Shown here: piece by piece, positions 23,167 to 32,449 of the stretch | Numbering within the stretch: position 1 is the first letter of the stretch | How the letters are laid out: the number at the start of each line of letters is the position of its first letter | Assembly (NCBI RefSeq): GCF_011806405.1 | Contig: NZ_JAATOW010000001.1 | Coordinates: 1 to 64,000, forward strand | From: Pseudooceanicola sp. HF7 | Lineage (GTDB): Bacteria > Pseudomonadota > Alphaproteobacteria > Rhodobacterales > Rhodobacteraceae | Direction of reading: 5' to 3' | DNA: 64,000 nt | Position numbers and translations under genes: made by a program | Notes under the pieces: generated by a model | The model's input: the letters and a program-made list of their open reading frames with translations, nothing else | What the model was told of the DNA's origin: nothing | Database searches by the model: none

Positions 23167-24425
23167 CAAGCCTGGTCTTTCTTCTTGTCTACGTCGTGCT
23201 GGTGGCCGCGGCCGCCTATATCGTGGGGGCTATCCGCCGCATGATGACGCCCACGGCCGATTTCACCTCTCTCAAGACGGTGACCTTCGGGGATGAGGCC
23301 GCGGTGCGCCCGGACCGGGCGGCCTCTGTCATATCGGTTCTGGTGATCTTTTTGATCTGGGGCGCCTTTACCGGGTCGAAATGGGTGCCGATCCACGTGC
23401 CTGGCCCCTTCATGGGCGAAACCGCCTTCAGCTACGTGGCGCAATCCCCGAGCGGAGAGACCGCAGAGGGCCGCGTCACGGTGCTGGTGACAGAAGCCGG
23501 GGCCGAGGCCGAGCCGCCAGAGGTCGCGCCCACCAGCGGCTTCGTTCAGAACGACAGCGCGGTGACGGCTGCCTGGCGCTCTGTCCTGATTTCCGCGCAG
23601 CGCAATGACGGAGAGGACGCAAGGATCATCAGCGTGGAGGGCAGGCCGATCCAGCCCGGAGAGACGGTCAGCGTGCCCGATGGCACGGTGACCATGACCA
23701 ATCGCGGCTCGCTCAACTTCCAGCCGGGCAAGGGCCTGCAGATGGAGCCGATCTGGATGCCGCCACCCGAAGCCGTGGTGACGCGCTTCGTGGATATCGC
23801 GCAGAACGGGTTCCAGAACACGCCGCTCTGGTCGCACCTGGGCTGGTCGATCTGGCGGGTCTTCGCGGGCTTCCTGCTGGGCTCTCTGGTCGGCATCCCG
23901 CTGGGCTATGCCATGGGGCTGTCGGGCTGGGTGCGCGGCTGGTTCGATCCGATCGTCGAATTCATGCGCCCGGTGCCGCCGCTGGCCCTGATCCCGCTGG
24001 TGATCATCTGGTTCGGCATCTGGGAGACCGGCAAGATCGTCCTGCTGTTCCTTGCCGCGCTCTGGGTGATGACCATCGCGGCGCGGGCCGGGGTTTCCGG
24101 TGTGAACCTGGCCAAGGTCCACGCGGCCTATTCGCTGGGGGCCAACAAGCGCCAGATCCTGCGCCACGTGATCCTGCCCAATTCCCTGCCAGAGGTCTTT
24201 ACCGGCGCGCGGGTCGCCATGGGCGTCTGCTGGGGCACGGTCGTCGCGGCAGAGCTGGTCGCGGCCCAGAAGGGGGCGGGGATGATGATCATCGCGGCCT
24301 CCAAGTTCCAGCAGACGGATATCGTGCTGATGGGGATCGTGCTGATCGGGCTGATCGGCTTTGGCATTGATATCCTGATGCGCATTGCGGAAAACATCTT
24401 GGTCCCCTGGAAAGGGCGCGGCTGA
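23163..24425 (+). CDS. tauC: Taurine ABC transporter permease with enlarged N-terminal/periplasmic part
   Basis: A 420-residue permease. The C-terminal 220 residues are a normal binding-protein-dependent permease domain, with the cytoplasmic EAA loop recognisable in SLGANKRQILRHVILPNSLP. E. coli TauC has about 275 residues, so this protein has about 150 extra: two helices (near 1-25 and 54-72) and a probable periplasmic segment (about 75-220, including VTVLVTEAGAEAEPPEVAP and SVPDGTVTMTNRGSL). This layout matches long TauC forms I associate with Rhodobacterales. The gene ends the tau operon and is followed by a strong terminator. Confidence 0.87.
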   Translation: MTSLVFLLVYVVLVAAAAYIVGAIRRMMTPTADFTSLKTVTFGDEAAVRPDRAASVISVLVIFLIWGAFTGSKWVPIHVPGPFMGETAFSYVAQSPSGETAEGRVTVLVTEAGAEAEPPEVAPTSGFVQNDSAVTAAWRSVLISAQRNDGEDARIISVEGRPIQPGETVSVPDGTVTMTNRGSLNFQPGKGLQMEPIWMPPPEAVVTRFVDIAQNGFQNTPLWSHLGWSIWRVFAGFLLGSLVGIPLGYAMGLSGWVRGWFDPIVEFMRPVPPLALIPLVIIWFGIWETGKIVLLFLAALWVMTIAARAGVSGVNLAKVHAAYSLGANKRQILRHVILPNSLPEVFTGARVAMGVCWGTVVAAELVAAQKGAGMMIIAASKFQQTDIVLMGIVLIGLIGFGIDILMRIAENILVPWKGRG

Positions 24426-24446
24426 ATCAATCGAAAGAGATTGTTG

Positions 24447-24478
24447 AAAGGGGGGCTTTGGCCCTCCCTTTTTCTTTT
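24447..24478 (+). terminator. Rho-independent terminator of tauABC
   Basis: AAAGGGGGGC pairs with GCCCTCCCTTT (one bulged T) around a TTTG loop and is followed by a T-rich tail (TTTTTCTTTT). It starts about 20 bases after the tauC stop and separates the tau operon from the next cluster. Confidence 0.85.
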
Positions 24479-24544
24479 GGGATCGTTTTTGTTGACAGGT
24501 CGATTTGCAACGCGCAGAATTTCCGAATTATCGCGGAGATTCCT

Positions 24545-24964
24545 TTGCCCAATTCCATTGATAAAGATAATCCCGAATTCAGCCCGTATTTCAAATACGC
24601 CCAATTGCAGGCCGGCGTGGCAAAAGCACTGCAAGAGGCCGCGCCGGGAGGGGAATTGCGCCAGCTTCTGGACGAGGCGCAACAGCAATTCCCAAACGCC
24701 TCCATTCGCTACAGCCGAAACCTGGAACTGACCTGGCGGCCCGGTGGTGCGGGGCCGGCGCGCCTTGGTCTGCGGCTCTGGATCACGGCCCTGGGGCGCG
24801 GATTGCGCCGCTTTCTGGGCCAAGGCGCGGCGCCGCAGGACAGCGCGGGCAACGCCCGGGCGGCCCACGCCCTGCGCGCGCTGGAGCCCAGGCTTCAAAC
24901 CTATGCCGCGGCCATTCCGGGCCTGCGCCACATCCGGATCGAGGCCAGCCAGACGCAGGACTGA
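24545..24964 (+). CDS. Hypothetical protein, first gene of an uncharacterised cluster
   Basis: A 139-residue protein that I do not recognise. It is helix-rich (YFKYAQLQAGVAKALQEAAP, then LRQLLDEAQQQFPNASIRYS), with no signal peptide, membrane segment or metal motif. The TTG at 24545 is chosen because GGAG lies six bases before it and because the longer frame would begin next to the tauC terminator. The next gene starts 35 bases later, so it probably belongs with the following three genes. The opening has lower GC than the surroundings. Confidence 0.6.
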   Translation: MPNSIDKDNPEFSPYFKYAQLQAGVAKALQEAAPGGELRQLLDEAQQQFPNASIRYSRNLELTWRPGGAGPARLGLRLWITALGRGLRRFLGQGAAPQDSAGNARAAHALRALEPRLQTYAAAIPGLRHIRIEASQTQD

Positions 24965-24999
24965 CGGCCCGAGAGAACTGACATGACCAGGAGAGCACC

Positions 25000-26043
25000 T
25001 TGGCCCTGAGATACCCGATGCCCGATCACCCGACACCGCGCGAAGACGTGGCGGCCGTGCAGCGCATGCTGATCGGCCTGGGCTATCGCGGCCTGACCCA
25101 GCCGGAAAGCAAGGCCCAGGCCTCGGTCGCGCAGCCGATGGTCTTTCGCCTGCGCGATGACGGGATCTACGGCCCGGTGACCGAAAGCGCGGTGGAGGCC
25201 TTTCAGGAGGACGAGGGGATCCTGACCGATGGCGTGGTCGGCTCTGTCACCATGGGCTTCCTGGAAGAGGCCTGGGCCCGGCGCGCCAATGAACTGAGCT
25301 CGCCCGCCGCCGGTGGCTTCCTTGTGGAAGACAGCCGCGCCGTGATGGGACAGCAGGAGCGGCTGCGGCTGGAGCGGGTGGCGACGAACACCCCCGAACG
25401 CGTCGCCAAGATGACCAAGCGCGAAGAGGAATATGCCGGCTACCCGCATTTCAGCCTGCGCGCGGATGCCGCCGAAGCCTGGTGCCGGGTGCGCGATATC
25501 GTCAATGATCACGGGGGGATACTGACGTCTTCCGGGGGGATCCGGGGGCTGTCCACGCGGGTGTCGCCGGGGCGCAGCGCGACCTCCATGCATTACGTGG
25601 GGCGGGCTGTCGATCTGCAGATCTATTCCGGCATGGTCGATCCGGAGAATGATCCGCTTGTCATCACTGGCCCCGATGCGGAGCGTTTCTGGACCGTTTG
25701 GGTGCGGGTGAAATACAAGAAGGACCTGGGCCAGGATCTTGAGCTGACGGGTGTGTCCACGGACCGCGTGCGGGACGGGTCGCTCAGCACGAGCGGTCGG
25801 TTCATCAATCTGACCGCGCTATTCGCGGAACATGGATTTGAACGCATCCGCTGCCGCAAGAGCTTTCTGAAAGGCGGTATGCGGATTGGTGCGGAGTTCT
25901 GGCATTTCCAATACGAAAAGGGGTTGGTTCCCGGAGTCAGCACCTTCGGCGCGGAATTGAAACGGCTCTACCCGGTATCGGCCTTGGAAAAGACGCCGCC
26001 CTGGAGCTATCGCGATTGGACGTTCGGCATAAACTGGAATTGA
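25000..26043 (+). CDS. Peptidoglycan-binding domain plus M15-like (VanY-type) zinc peptidase, no signal peptide
   Basis: A 347-residue protein. Residues 12-90 resemble a PG_binding_1 domain (VAAVQRMLIGLGYRGL, DGIYGPVTESAVEAFQ). The C-terminal part has the M15 metallopeptidase pattern S196-x-H198-xx-G201-x-A-x-D205 (SMHYVGRAVD) and E299-F-W-H302, giving zinc ligands H198, D205, H302 and the catalytic E299. Such enzymes cut the peptide part of murein (D,D- or L,D-). No signal peptide is present, as in phage endolysins that need a separate release route. The TTG start has AGGAGAG at the right distance; an ATG at 25018 is the alternative. Confidence 0.72.
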   Translation: MALRYPMPDHPTPREDVAAVQRMLIGLGYRGLTQPESKAQASVAQPMVFRLRDDGIYGPVTESAVEAFQEDEGILTDGVVGSVTMGFLEEAWARRANELSSPAAGGFLVEDSRAVMGQQERLRLERVATNTPERVAKMTKREEEYAGYPHFSLRADAAEAWCRVRDIVNDHGGILTSSGGIRGLSTRVSPGRSATSMHYVGRAVDLQIYSGMVDPENDPLVITGPDAERFWTVWVRVKYKKDLGQDLELTGVSTDRVRDGSLSTSGRFINLTALFAEHGFERIRCRKSFLKGGMRIGAEFWHFQYEKGLVPGVSTFGAELKRLYPVSALEKTPPWSYRDWTFGINWN

Positions 26044-26059
26044 AAGGGAGGAGGGCGAA

Positions 26060-26428
26060 ATGACCAATCCTAAAAAGACCCTGGAAGAGAAGATCAGCGG
26101 CTTTGTTAAAGATATCCTGTCGGTCGACGTGGTGACCCTGACGGGGGATCTGAACCTGAACGTCGACGGCGTGGTTACCGAAGGCGCGATCGATCTGAAG
26201 GAATTACACAAGCGTATCGTGGGCAAGCTGGGCGGAGAGCTCAAGGTGGCCGCTTTCACCCATGTCGACCTGGATGGCGACACGGTCCAGTTCTCGATGG
26301 AGACGGCGACAGAGGAGGACGGCCTGCTGCTGGATCACCACCGCGAAACGGTGAAGGACGTGCAGGCGGCGCGGGCGGCCTTCCTTGATGCGGTTACGGG
26401 CATGATCCCGGACAGGGATATGGGCTGA
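26060..26428 (+). CDS. Hypothetical protein
   Basis: A 122-residue acidic, soluble protein not assigned to a family. It opens with a short helix (TLEEKISGFVKDIL), continues with strands (VVTLTGDLNLNVDGVVT; ELKVAAFTHVDLDGDTVQFS) and ends with a long helix (RETVKDVQAARAAFLDAVTG). There is no signal peptide. A very strong ribosome site (GGGAGGAGG) precedes the ATG, which suggests high expression. It sits 16 bases after the M15-like gene and 6 bases before the next gene, so the three are almost certainly one operon. Confidence 0.65.
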   Translation: MTNPKKTLEEKISGFVKDILSVDVVTLTGDLNLNVDGVVTEGAIDLKELHKRIVGKLGGELKVAAFTHVDLDGDTVQFSMETATEEDGLLLDHHRETVKDVQAARAAFLDAVTGMIPDRDMG

Positions 26429-26434
26429 GCACGG

Positions 26435-28147
26435 ATGGCGGACGGCTCTGACGCGATGCTGGCGCTTCTGGCGCGCACGCAGGCGGATTTTGCCGGCCAG
26501 GCGGCGCGCAGCGAAGCGCCCGAGACCCAGGCGGGGGAGGTCGTGCCGGAGCGGCTCGAGGTGCTGCGGGACCTGCAATATACCGTGGGGGCAGAGCCGG
26601 TTGCGGCCCAGGAGCGCCTGCTGGCAGAGGCGCTTGAGGTGCCGGAGTTCCGCGATGTCCTGCGCCGCCCCGATCAGCGCCGCGCCACGCCGGATGCCAT
26701 CGGGGTGGATGCGCTGTACGAGCTGCTGTCGGACCTTCTGTCGCTGGATGGCGGGCCGGATGCGCGGCGGGCGTTCTCACGCCGCCCCGAGGCGGGCGAG
26801 CTGAGCCCCTGGAGCCGGCTGGTCAAGGCGCGGCTGCGCCGGCTGGGCCTGCTGATCGACCCGGTGCCGATGCAGCCCTGGGGCAGGGACGATGACACCG
26901 CGCTGGCCTACCTGGCGATGCTGATACGCGGCGATGAAGACACCCCCGGGCCGGAGCGGCGTGACCTCTGGCAGGTGGCGCATGAGGTGCCGGGGCCCCA
27001 GGCGGCGGAGTGGATCGGGATCTCTGGCGATGCGGCGCTGATGCTGGACATGCTGCGCAGTAGCCCGAAGTGGCGCGATCGCTGGTTCGTGGCCCGCAAT
27101 GGCGGGGATAGCCAGCTGGCCGGGCAGGATTGGGACCGCCTGTCGATAGAGCCGGACGGCTCCTTCCATCCGCCGCGCCTGTGGCGCATTCGGCCCCGGA
27201 ACCCGCGTGCACTGGATCCCGAAGCGCAGCTGAAGGACATGGGCAACGGCCTTGGGATCCGGCTGATCAAGATCCGGCTCTGGCAGCTTGGCTATTATGA
27301 CGGCGATCTGACGGGCACGCATTTCGGCACCGGCACCCGGCAGCTTTTCATCAGCCTTGGCGATGCGGATGAGCTGCCCGATGCCCATGGCCATCTTGAG
27401 CATTTCCTGGCCGGGCTGGGAGAGACCGTTTTCGCCATCAATCCCCATTGGCTGCATTTCCGCATGATCCGCTCCATCGATGCGGCGCGGGAAGCGGGGG
27501 CAGAGGTGCCCGATACGGCGCTTTACGAAACCCTGGCTGCCAACCGGATCACGCCGCAGGATGCGGATGCGCTGCGCGCTGAAACCGCCGCGCTGCGGGC
27601 CAGCCAGCAGGACAAGCAGCCGCCCCGGATCTTCCGCACGCCCCTGCGCATGATGCGGCTGGCCTATCACGCGGTGCGGCGACGATTGAGCCGCCTTGGA
27701 CGGCGGATATCAGAGCTGACCGCGCCGCTGCGCAACCTGCTACTGGCCCCCGTTGCCGGGTTCCGGCGGCTGGCAGAGCGATTGCAAAGCGCCCTGCGCC
27801 AGTTCACCCATTTCGTCATCGGCCAGCCCGTGGGCGTGGGGCAGCTGGACAAGGGCCGGATCAGCGCGATTTCCGCGCGCTTCTGCCTGGACCGCGATGC
27901 AGAGGTCATTGCCTTGGGCGCGACCGAGCACCGCGCCGCCCTGTTGCCGGCCTATCGCGCTCACCTGACCGCGCTGAGCGACTCCCTGGCGCTTGGCCTC
28001 AGGCTGGGGGTCACGGTGATCGCCGTGGTCACGGCGCCGCACCTGGGCTTCCTGGCGCTGGTGAAGCTGGCCTTCCAGCTGCTGGGCATCCTGCGCGATG
28101 CGGTGGCGGTGCGCACCGGCCAGCCGCTGGTGCGCCGGGCCGGCTAG
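26435..28147 (+). CDS. Hypothetical protein with two diverged peptidoglycan-binding-like repeats and a C-terminal hydrophobic segment
   Basis: A 570-residue protein I do not recognise. Two stretches (128-164, RLVKARLRRLGLLIDPV onward; 275-309, IRLIKIRLWQLGYYDGDLTG onward) follow the L..RL..LGYYDG..G..T pattern of PG_binding_1 domains, but weakly. A basic amphipathic region covers 395-460, and residues about 520-552 are strongly hydrophobic and could span or associate with the membrane. No signal peptide is visible. It closes the cluster with the M15-like peptidase; a common role in murein binding or turnover is inference. Confidence 0.6.
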   Translation: MADGSDAMLALLARTQADFAGQAARSEAPETQAGEVVPERLEVLRDLQYTVGAEPVAAQERLLAEALEVPEFRDVLRRPDQRRATPDAIGVDALYELLSDLLSLDGGPDARRAFSRRPEAGELSPWSRLVKARLRRLGLLIDPVPMQPWGRDDDTALAYLAMLIRGDEDTPGPERRDLWQVAHEVPGPQAAEWIGISGDAALMLDMLRSSPKWRDRWFVARNGGDSQLAGQDWDRLSIEPDGSFHPPRLWRIRPRNPRALDPEAQLKDMGNGLGIRLIKIRLWQLGYYDGDLTGTHFGTGTRQLFISLGDADELPDAHGHLEHFLAGLGETVFAINPHWLHFRMIRSIDAAREAGAEVPDTALYETLAANRITPQDADALRAETAALRASQQDKQPPRIFRTPLRMMRLAYHAVRRRLSRLGRRISELTAPLRNLLLAPVAGFRRLAERLQSALRQFTHFVIGQPVGVGQLDKGRISAISARFCLDRDAEVIALGATEHRAALLPAYRAHLTALSDSLALGLRLGVTVIAVVTAPHLGFLALVKLAFQLLGILRDAVAVRTGQPLVRRAG

Positions 28148-28267
28148 CGCAAAACGGCCAACGGGGCCCCATCGGCAGGCAGGCGGGTGGAAAAGCCGGG
28201 ATCGGGTCTTGCCAAGTGGCATTGTGCTGGCCAATTTGGCCCTTCTTGCATCAGGGAGGGGAGGCCC

Positions 28268-29773
28268 ATGGGTTATATTCTGGCGGTAGACCAGGGGACC
28301 ACGTCGTCCCGCGCGATCATCTTCGACGAAATGCTGACACCGGTGGCCTCTGCCCAGGAGGAGATCCCGCAGCATTTCCCGGAATCGGGCTGGGTGGAGC
28401 ATGACCCCCAGGACCTCTGGTCTTCTGTCGCGGCGACCTCGCGCGCGGCGATCGAGAAGGCGCAGTTGGATCCCGCGCGGATCGTGGGCATCGGCATTAC
28501 CAACCAGCGCGAAACCACCGTGGTCTGGGATCGCAAGACCGGCCAGCCCGTGGCGCGCGCCATCGTCTGGCAGGACCGGCGCACCGCGTCGCTCTGCGCG
28601 AAACTGCGGCAGGAACCGGGCTTTTCGGAGATGGTGGCAGAGACCACCGGGCTTCTGGTCGATCCCTATTTCTCAGGCACCAAGCTGAAGTGGATCCTTG
28701 AGAATACCGAGGGCGCGCAGGCCAGGGCAGAGGCCGGGGAGCTGGCCTTTGGCACCGTGGACAGCTGGCTGATCTGGAAGATGACCGGCGGGCGCGTCCA
28801 TGCCACGGATGCCACCAATGCCTGCCGCACGATGCTGTACGATATCACCACCGGCGACTGGTCGCCCGAGATCTGCGCGGCCCTGGGCATTCCCATGTCC
28901 ATGCTGCCGGAAATCCGCGATTGCGCGGATGACTTCGGAGAGGCGCGCGCGGATCTTTTCGGCCGTCCGATCCCGATCCTGGGCGTGGCCGGGGATCAGC
29001 AGGCAGCGGCGATGGGCCAGGCCTGTTTCCAGCCGGGCATGATGAAATCCACTTACGGGACGGGCTGTTTCGCGCTGCTCAATACTGGCGACCAGCTGGT
29101 GCGCTCGCAGCACCGGATGCTGACCACCGTGGCCAGCCGCCTGGATGGCAAGGTCAGCTATGCGCTGGAAGGGTCGATCTTTATCGCCGGGGCCGTGGTG
29201 CAATGGCTGCGCGATGGGTTGCAGATCATCCGCGATGCACGGGAAAGCGAGCCGCTGGCGCGCCAGGCCGACCTGGCCCAGGGCGTGGTGCTGGTGCCGG
29301 CCTTCACTGGCCTTGGTGCGCCCTATTGGCAGGCAGAGAGCCGTGGCGCGATGTTCGGGCTGACCCGCAGCACCGGCAAGGCAGAGATCGCCCGCGCCGC
29401 GCTGGAAAGCGTGGGCTACCAGACCCGCGACCTGGTGGAGGCCATGCAGGCCGATTGGGAGGGTTCCGGCGCGGTGGCGCGCCATGGCACGACCCTGCGC
29501 GTGGACGGGGGCATGGCGGCCAATGACCTGGCGATGCAGTTCCTGTCAGATATCCTGGGCGCCCGCGTGGACCGCCCGAAGGTGCTTGAGACCACGGCGC
29601 TTGGCGCGGCCTGGCTGGCAGGCTACCGATCCGGCCTGTGCCCCGATCCCGAGGGCTTCGCGGCCTCCTGGGCGCTTGAGCGGGAATTCAGCCCCCAGAT
29701 GGAGGGCGAAGAGCGCGCCCGCCGCTACAGTCGCTGGAAAAGCGCCGTCTCTGCAGTCACTCAGTTTTCCTGA
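28268..29773 (+). CDS. glpK: Glycerol kinase
   Basis: A 501-residue FGGY-family kinase, the length of E. coli GlpK (502). It opens with the phosphate-binding motif [13 protein letters not shown] and contains [34 protein letters not shown] and [16 protein letters not shown], all characteristic of glycerol kinase. It phosphorylates glycerol to sn-glycerol 3-phosphate. The ATG at 28268 is preceded by GGGAGGGGAGG; an in-frame upstream extension to 28187 is rejected. No other glp genes are adjacent. Its last 13 bases overlap the convergent GST gene. Confidence 0.95.
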   Translation: MGYILAVDQGTTSSRAIIFDEMLTPVASAQEEIPQHFPESGWVEHDPQDLWSSVAATSRAAIEKAQLDPARIVGIGITNQRETTVVWDRKTGQPVARAIVWQDRRTASLCAKLRQEPGFSEMVAETTGLLVDPYFSGTKLKWILENTEGAQARAEAGELAFGTVDSWLIWKMTGGRVHATDATNACRTMLYDITTGDWSPEICAALGIPMSMLPEIRDCADDFGEARADLFGRPIPILGVAGDQQAAAMGQACFQPGMMKSTYGTGCFALLNTGDQLVRSQHRMLTTVASRLDGKVSYALEGSIFIAGAVVQWLRDGLQIIRDARESEPLARQADLAQGVVLVPAFTGLGAPYWQAESRGAMFGLTRSTGKAEIARAALESVGYQTRDLVEAMQADWEGSGAVARHGTTLRVDGGMAANDLAMQFLSDILGARVDRPKVLETTALGAAWLAGYRSGLCPDPEGFAASWALEREFSPQMEGEERARRYSRWKSAVSAVTQFS

Positions 29774-30411
29774 GGGGCGGCCGGGCTGGTCGGGAAGACA
29801 CCGGACATCGGGATGAAGCCGGGGATGCGCTTCACCCGGTCCAGCCAGCGGCGGGCGGCCGGGTAATCGGCCAGCGCAATCTCTCCTTCCTCGGCCAGGG
29901 CGACGGCGGGGAAACAGGCCAGGTCCGCGATGGTGGGGGCAGGGCCCGGCACCAGCCAGTCCCGGCCCTGGCGTTCCGCGAACCACAGGTGTTCATCCAG
30001 GATCCGCATCAGGCGCCGGCCCTCCAGCCGGGCCGATCCGGCGTCCAGCGGCATGAACATCCCCAGGGCCCGCCGCGCCACCCCGGCAGAGGCATCCAGC
30101 TTGCCGCCGAAATCCAGCCACTGGGCGCATTGCGCGGCGCGCATCGGATCGCCTGCCGGATACCAGGTGCTGGTCGGATCATGGGCCAGCGCCAGGTAGG
30201 TCAGGATCGCCTGCGGCTCTGCGATGACCTGCCCTTCGACCTCGAGCACGGGCAGGGTGCCGGCGGGGTTGATGGCCAGGAAGGCGGGTGTTTGCACCTC
30301 CAGCCCGGGATATTCATCGACAGAGATGCTTTCGACGGACAGGCCCAGCACGCTCAGAAAGAAGCGCACCTTGTAGCATTCGCCGGAGAGTTCGTAATTG
30401 TAGAGCTTCAT
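29761..30411 (-). CDS. Glutathione S-transferase-like protein
   Basis: A 216-residue protein with the thioredoxin-like N-terminal domain ([45 protein letters not shown]) and the helical C-terminal domain with the family's N-capping region ([12 protein letters not shown]). S9 or C12 is the likely glutathione-contacting residue. It starts seven bases after the stop of the Rieske fusion gene and is probably co-transcribed, so it may act on the same aromatic or xenobiotic substrate. Its stop lies inside the convergent glpK gene. Confidence 0.85.
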   Translation of the reverse strand: MKLYNYELSGECYKVRFFLSVLGLSVESISVDEYPGLEVQTPAFLAINPAGTLPVLEVEGQVIAEPQAILTYLALAHDPTSTWYPAGDPMRAAQCAQWLDFGGKLDASAGVARRALGMFMPLDAGSARLEGRRLMRILDEHLWFAERQGRDWLVPGPAPTIADLACFPAVALAEEGEIALADYPAARRWLDRVKRIPGFIPMSGVFPTSPAAPQEN

Positions 30412-30418
30412 GGTGTCC

Positions 30419-32107
30419 TCAGAGATCCAGCACAAGGCGTCCGGACTTGGCACGGGAAACGCAGGTGGCGATCTTCGTGCCACGGGCCTTTTCCGTTTCG
30501 GAAAGATAGACGTCCTGGTGATCCGCCTCGCCCTCAAGAAGGGTGGCGATGCAGGTGCCGCAGGCCCCCTGTTCGCAGGAGGAGGGCAGCTCCACCCCGT
30601 TTTCGCGCAGGACCTCCAGGATCGTGGTGCCCGCCGGCACCGTGAGCGTCAGGGCAGAGCGCGCCAGGTCGATGGTAAAGGAAGAGCTGTCGTCTATCGT
30701 TTTGGTATTGCTGAAATATTCGAAATGCACAGTCTCATCCGGCCAGCCTTGGCGCGCGGCGGTGTCCCGCGTGGCCTCCAGCATGGGCGCGGGGCCGCAG
30801 ACATAGACATGGCGGGCAAAGCCGGGGGTGGCCAGGATTTCGGACAGACTGGCCTGGGTCTGTTGCGGATCAAGGCCGATGTGCTGGTGCACAGCCTCTC
30901 CAAGTGCCGCGCGGCGCTCCGCGAAGGGCACATGTGCCTCTGAACGGGCAAAGATGTGCATCTCATAGGGCAGGCCCTGGGCGGCCAGCGCCTGGGCCAT
31001 GGCCAGCATCGGGGTGATGCCGATCCCGCCCGCGATGAGCAGCGTCCTGAGCGCGTCGCGGCGCAGCGGGAAGTTGTTGCGCGGCGCAGACAGCGCCAGC
31101 ACGTCGCCCTCCTGCACATCGCCGTGCAGGCAGGCTGATCCGCCCCGAGAGGGGGCTTCAAGCTTGACGCCGATCTCGTAGAAATCGGTCTCTCCCGGGG
31201 CGTTCACAAGGGAATATTGCCGGGTCATGCCGTTGGGCAGAGAGATATCGACATGGGCGCCGGGTTGCGGTGTGGGCAGCGCGCCGCGCAGGGGTTCCAG
31301 CCGCAGGGCGCAGATGCCCTCGGCGCTTTGGGTCTTGCGGGTGACGCGGGCGCGCAGCTCTGTCCTGGGGCCCTGGCGGCTGCGGGCCGGCATCTCTGCC
31401 AGCTCTGGATCCACGGGCGCATAGACCGGGGCAAAGGGCGCGGGCGCGGGGGCCTGCCGTGCGGCGGCTTCGATGCCGTCGCGCAGCTCAGACAGGCGGC
31501 GGTTCCAAAGCTGCATCTGGGCCAGCTCAGGCGTGCCGGAGAGCAGGGGGCGCAGCACGGTCTTGCCCGCATCGGCCGGTTGCAGGAACAGCCAGAGCCC
31601 GGCCTGCGCGTCATGCAGGCAGACGTCAGAGGCGCCCTGCGCGTCCAGCGCTTGCGCGGCCATGTCCCGGCAAAGGCCCAGCGGCGCATCGACGGGCAGG
31701 GGGCGCAGGGCCGTGGTCTGGTCGGGCAGCGCGGGCAGATCGGCCTGGGCTTGCGGGTCGATGGCGGCCCAGACCAGGCCATGGGCCTCGGTCACCGGGT
31801 AGGTGTGATTGCAGATCGTGCGGGCCGGGGCATCGGCGGGATGGGCCGGGATATAGGTGCAGCCGGCGGTCCGGTTCGCATAGCGCCAGCCGTGGTAGAT
31901 GCAGCGCAGCTCCCGCCCTTCGTTCAGCCCGATGGACAGGCGGACGCCCCGGTGCAGGCAGCGGTTTTCCCAGACGTTGACATGGCCGTCATCGGCCCGC
32001 CAGATCGCCAGTTCCTGGCCCCAGAGCTGCCCGTGGTAGACATGGCGCAGCGGAAGGTCGTGACTTGAGGCAACGGGCAGCCATTGCGCGGGGTCCGGGG
32101 CGGTCAT
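30419..32107 (-). CDS. Fusion protein: Rieske domain, FAD/NAD oxidoreductase and plant-type [2Fe-2S] ferredoxin
   Basis: A 562-residue three-part redox protein. Residues 1-120 carry a Rieske [2Fe-2S] site (C50-x-H52 and C69-x2-H72). Residues about 245-470 form a ferredoxin-NADP reductase-like module (RQYSLVNAPG for flavin; LLIAGGIGITPMLAMAQAL for the nucleotide). Residues 480-562 carry the ferredoxin cluster ligands C511, C516, C519 and C549. The second half resembles VanB-type oxygenase reductases. A mononuclear-iron oxygenase domain with its two-His/Asp facial triad is not evident in the 120-245 linker, so the enzyme may be an electron-transfer hub. No oxygenase gene is adjacent. Confidence 0.82.
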   Translation of the reverse strand: MTAPDPAQWLPVASSHDLPLRHVYHGQLWGQELAIWRADDGHVNVWENRCLHRGVRLSIGLNEGRELRCIYHGWRYANRTAGCTYIPAHPADAPARTICNHTYPVTEAHGLVWAAIDPQAQADLPALPDQTTALRPLPVDAPLGLCRDMAAQALDAQGASDVCLHDAQAGLWLFLQPADAGKTVLRPLLSGTPELAQMQLWNRRLSELRDGIEAAARQAPAPAPFAPVYAPVDPELAEMPARSRQGPRTELRARVTRKTQSAEGICALRLEPLRGALPTPQPGAHVDISLPNGMTRQYSLVNAPGETDFYEIGVKLEAPSRGGSACLHGDVQEGDVLALSAPRNNFPLRRDALRTLLIAGGIGITPMLAMAQALAAQGLPYEMHIFARSEAHVPFAERRAALGEAVHQHIGLDPQQTQASLSEILATPGFARHVYVCGPAPMLEATRDTAARQGWPDETVHFEYFSNTKTIDDSSSFTIDLARSALTLTVPAGTTILEVLRENGVELPSSCEQGACGTCIATLLEGEADHQDVYLSETEKARGTKIATCVSRAKSGRLVLDL

Positions 32108-32449
32108 CTGGGCGTCCTCGTGAAGCTCTCTTGGTCAGACCGTCTTTGGCGGCCTGTCCGCCTATCTGTCGGAGAGCCCGGGGCTTGGTCAACCGCAAGC
32201 GCGCCACCGCCCCGGCGTCAGGCGGGCGGGCGACCGGCAAAGCGCCACAGGATCGGGCAAGAGGGAGATGCAGAAGGGGGGGTGAAAACGTAAACGCGCC
32301 AGAGAAGGGGGACACTTCTCTGGCGCGAAAAGACCGTCACGAGGTAAGTTCACGGCCCAATTCCGATGCTGGGGATGTCCGGGACAGACGCATCGGGCAA
32401 GGTAATAACGATACCTATTTGAAAAGGTTCCGCCGCTCGGCAGGAATTT
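32108..32449. other. 342-base intergenic region
   Basis: It lies between the Rieske fusion start (32107) and the end of the glutamine amidotransferase-like gene (32450), both on the minus strand. It contains the strong hairpin at 32295-32327 and presumably the promoter of the fusion gene. No further gene is supported. Confidence 0.6.
32295..32327 (-). terminator. Strong terminator hairpin after the amidotransferase-like gene
   Basis: A perfect 13-base stem (CGCGCCAGAGAAG with CTTCTCTGGCGCG) closes a 7-base loop. On the minus strand it is followed by TTTACGTTTTC, so it probably terminates the amidoligase operon about 125 bases after its last stop codon. Confidence 0.75.
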
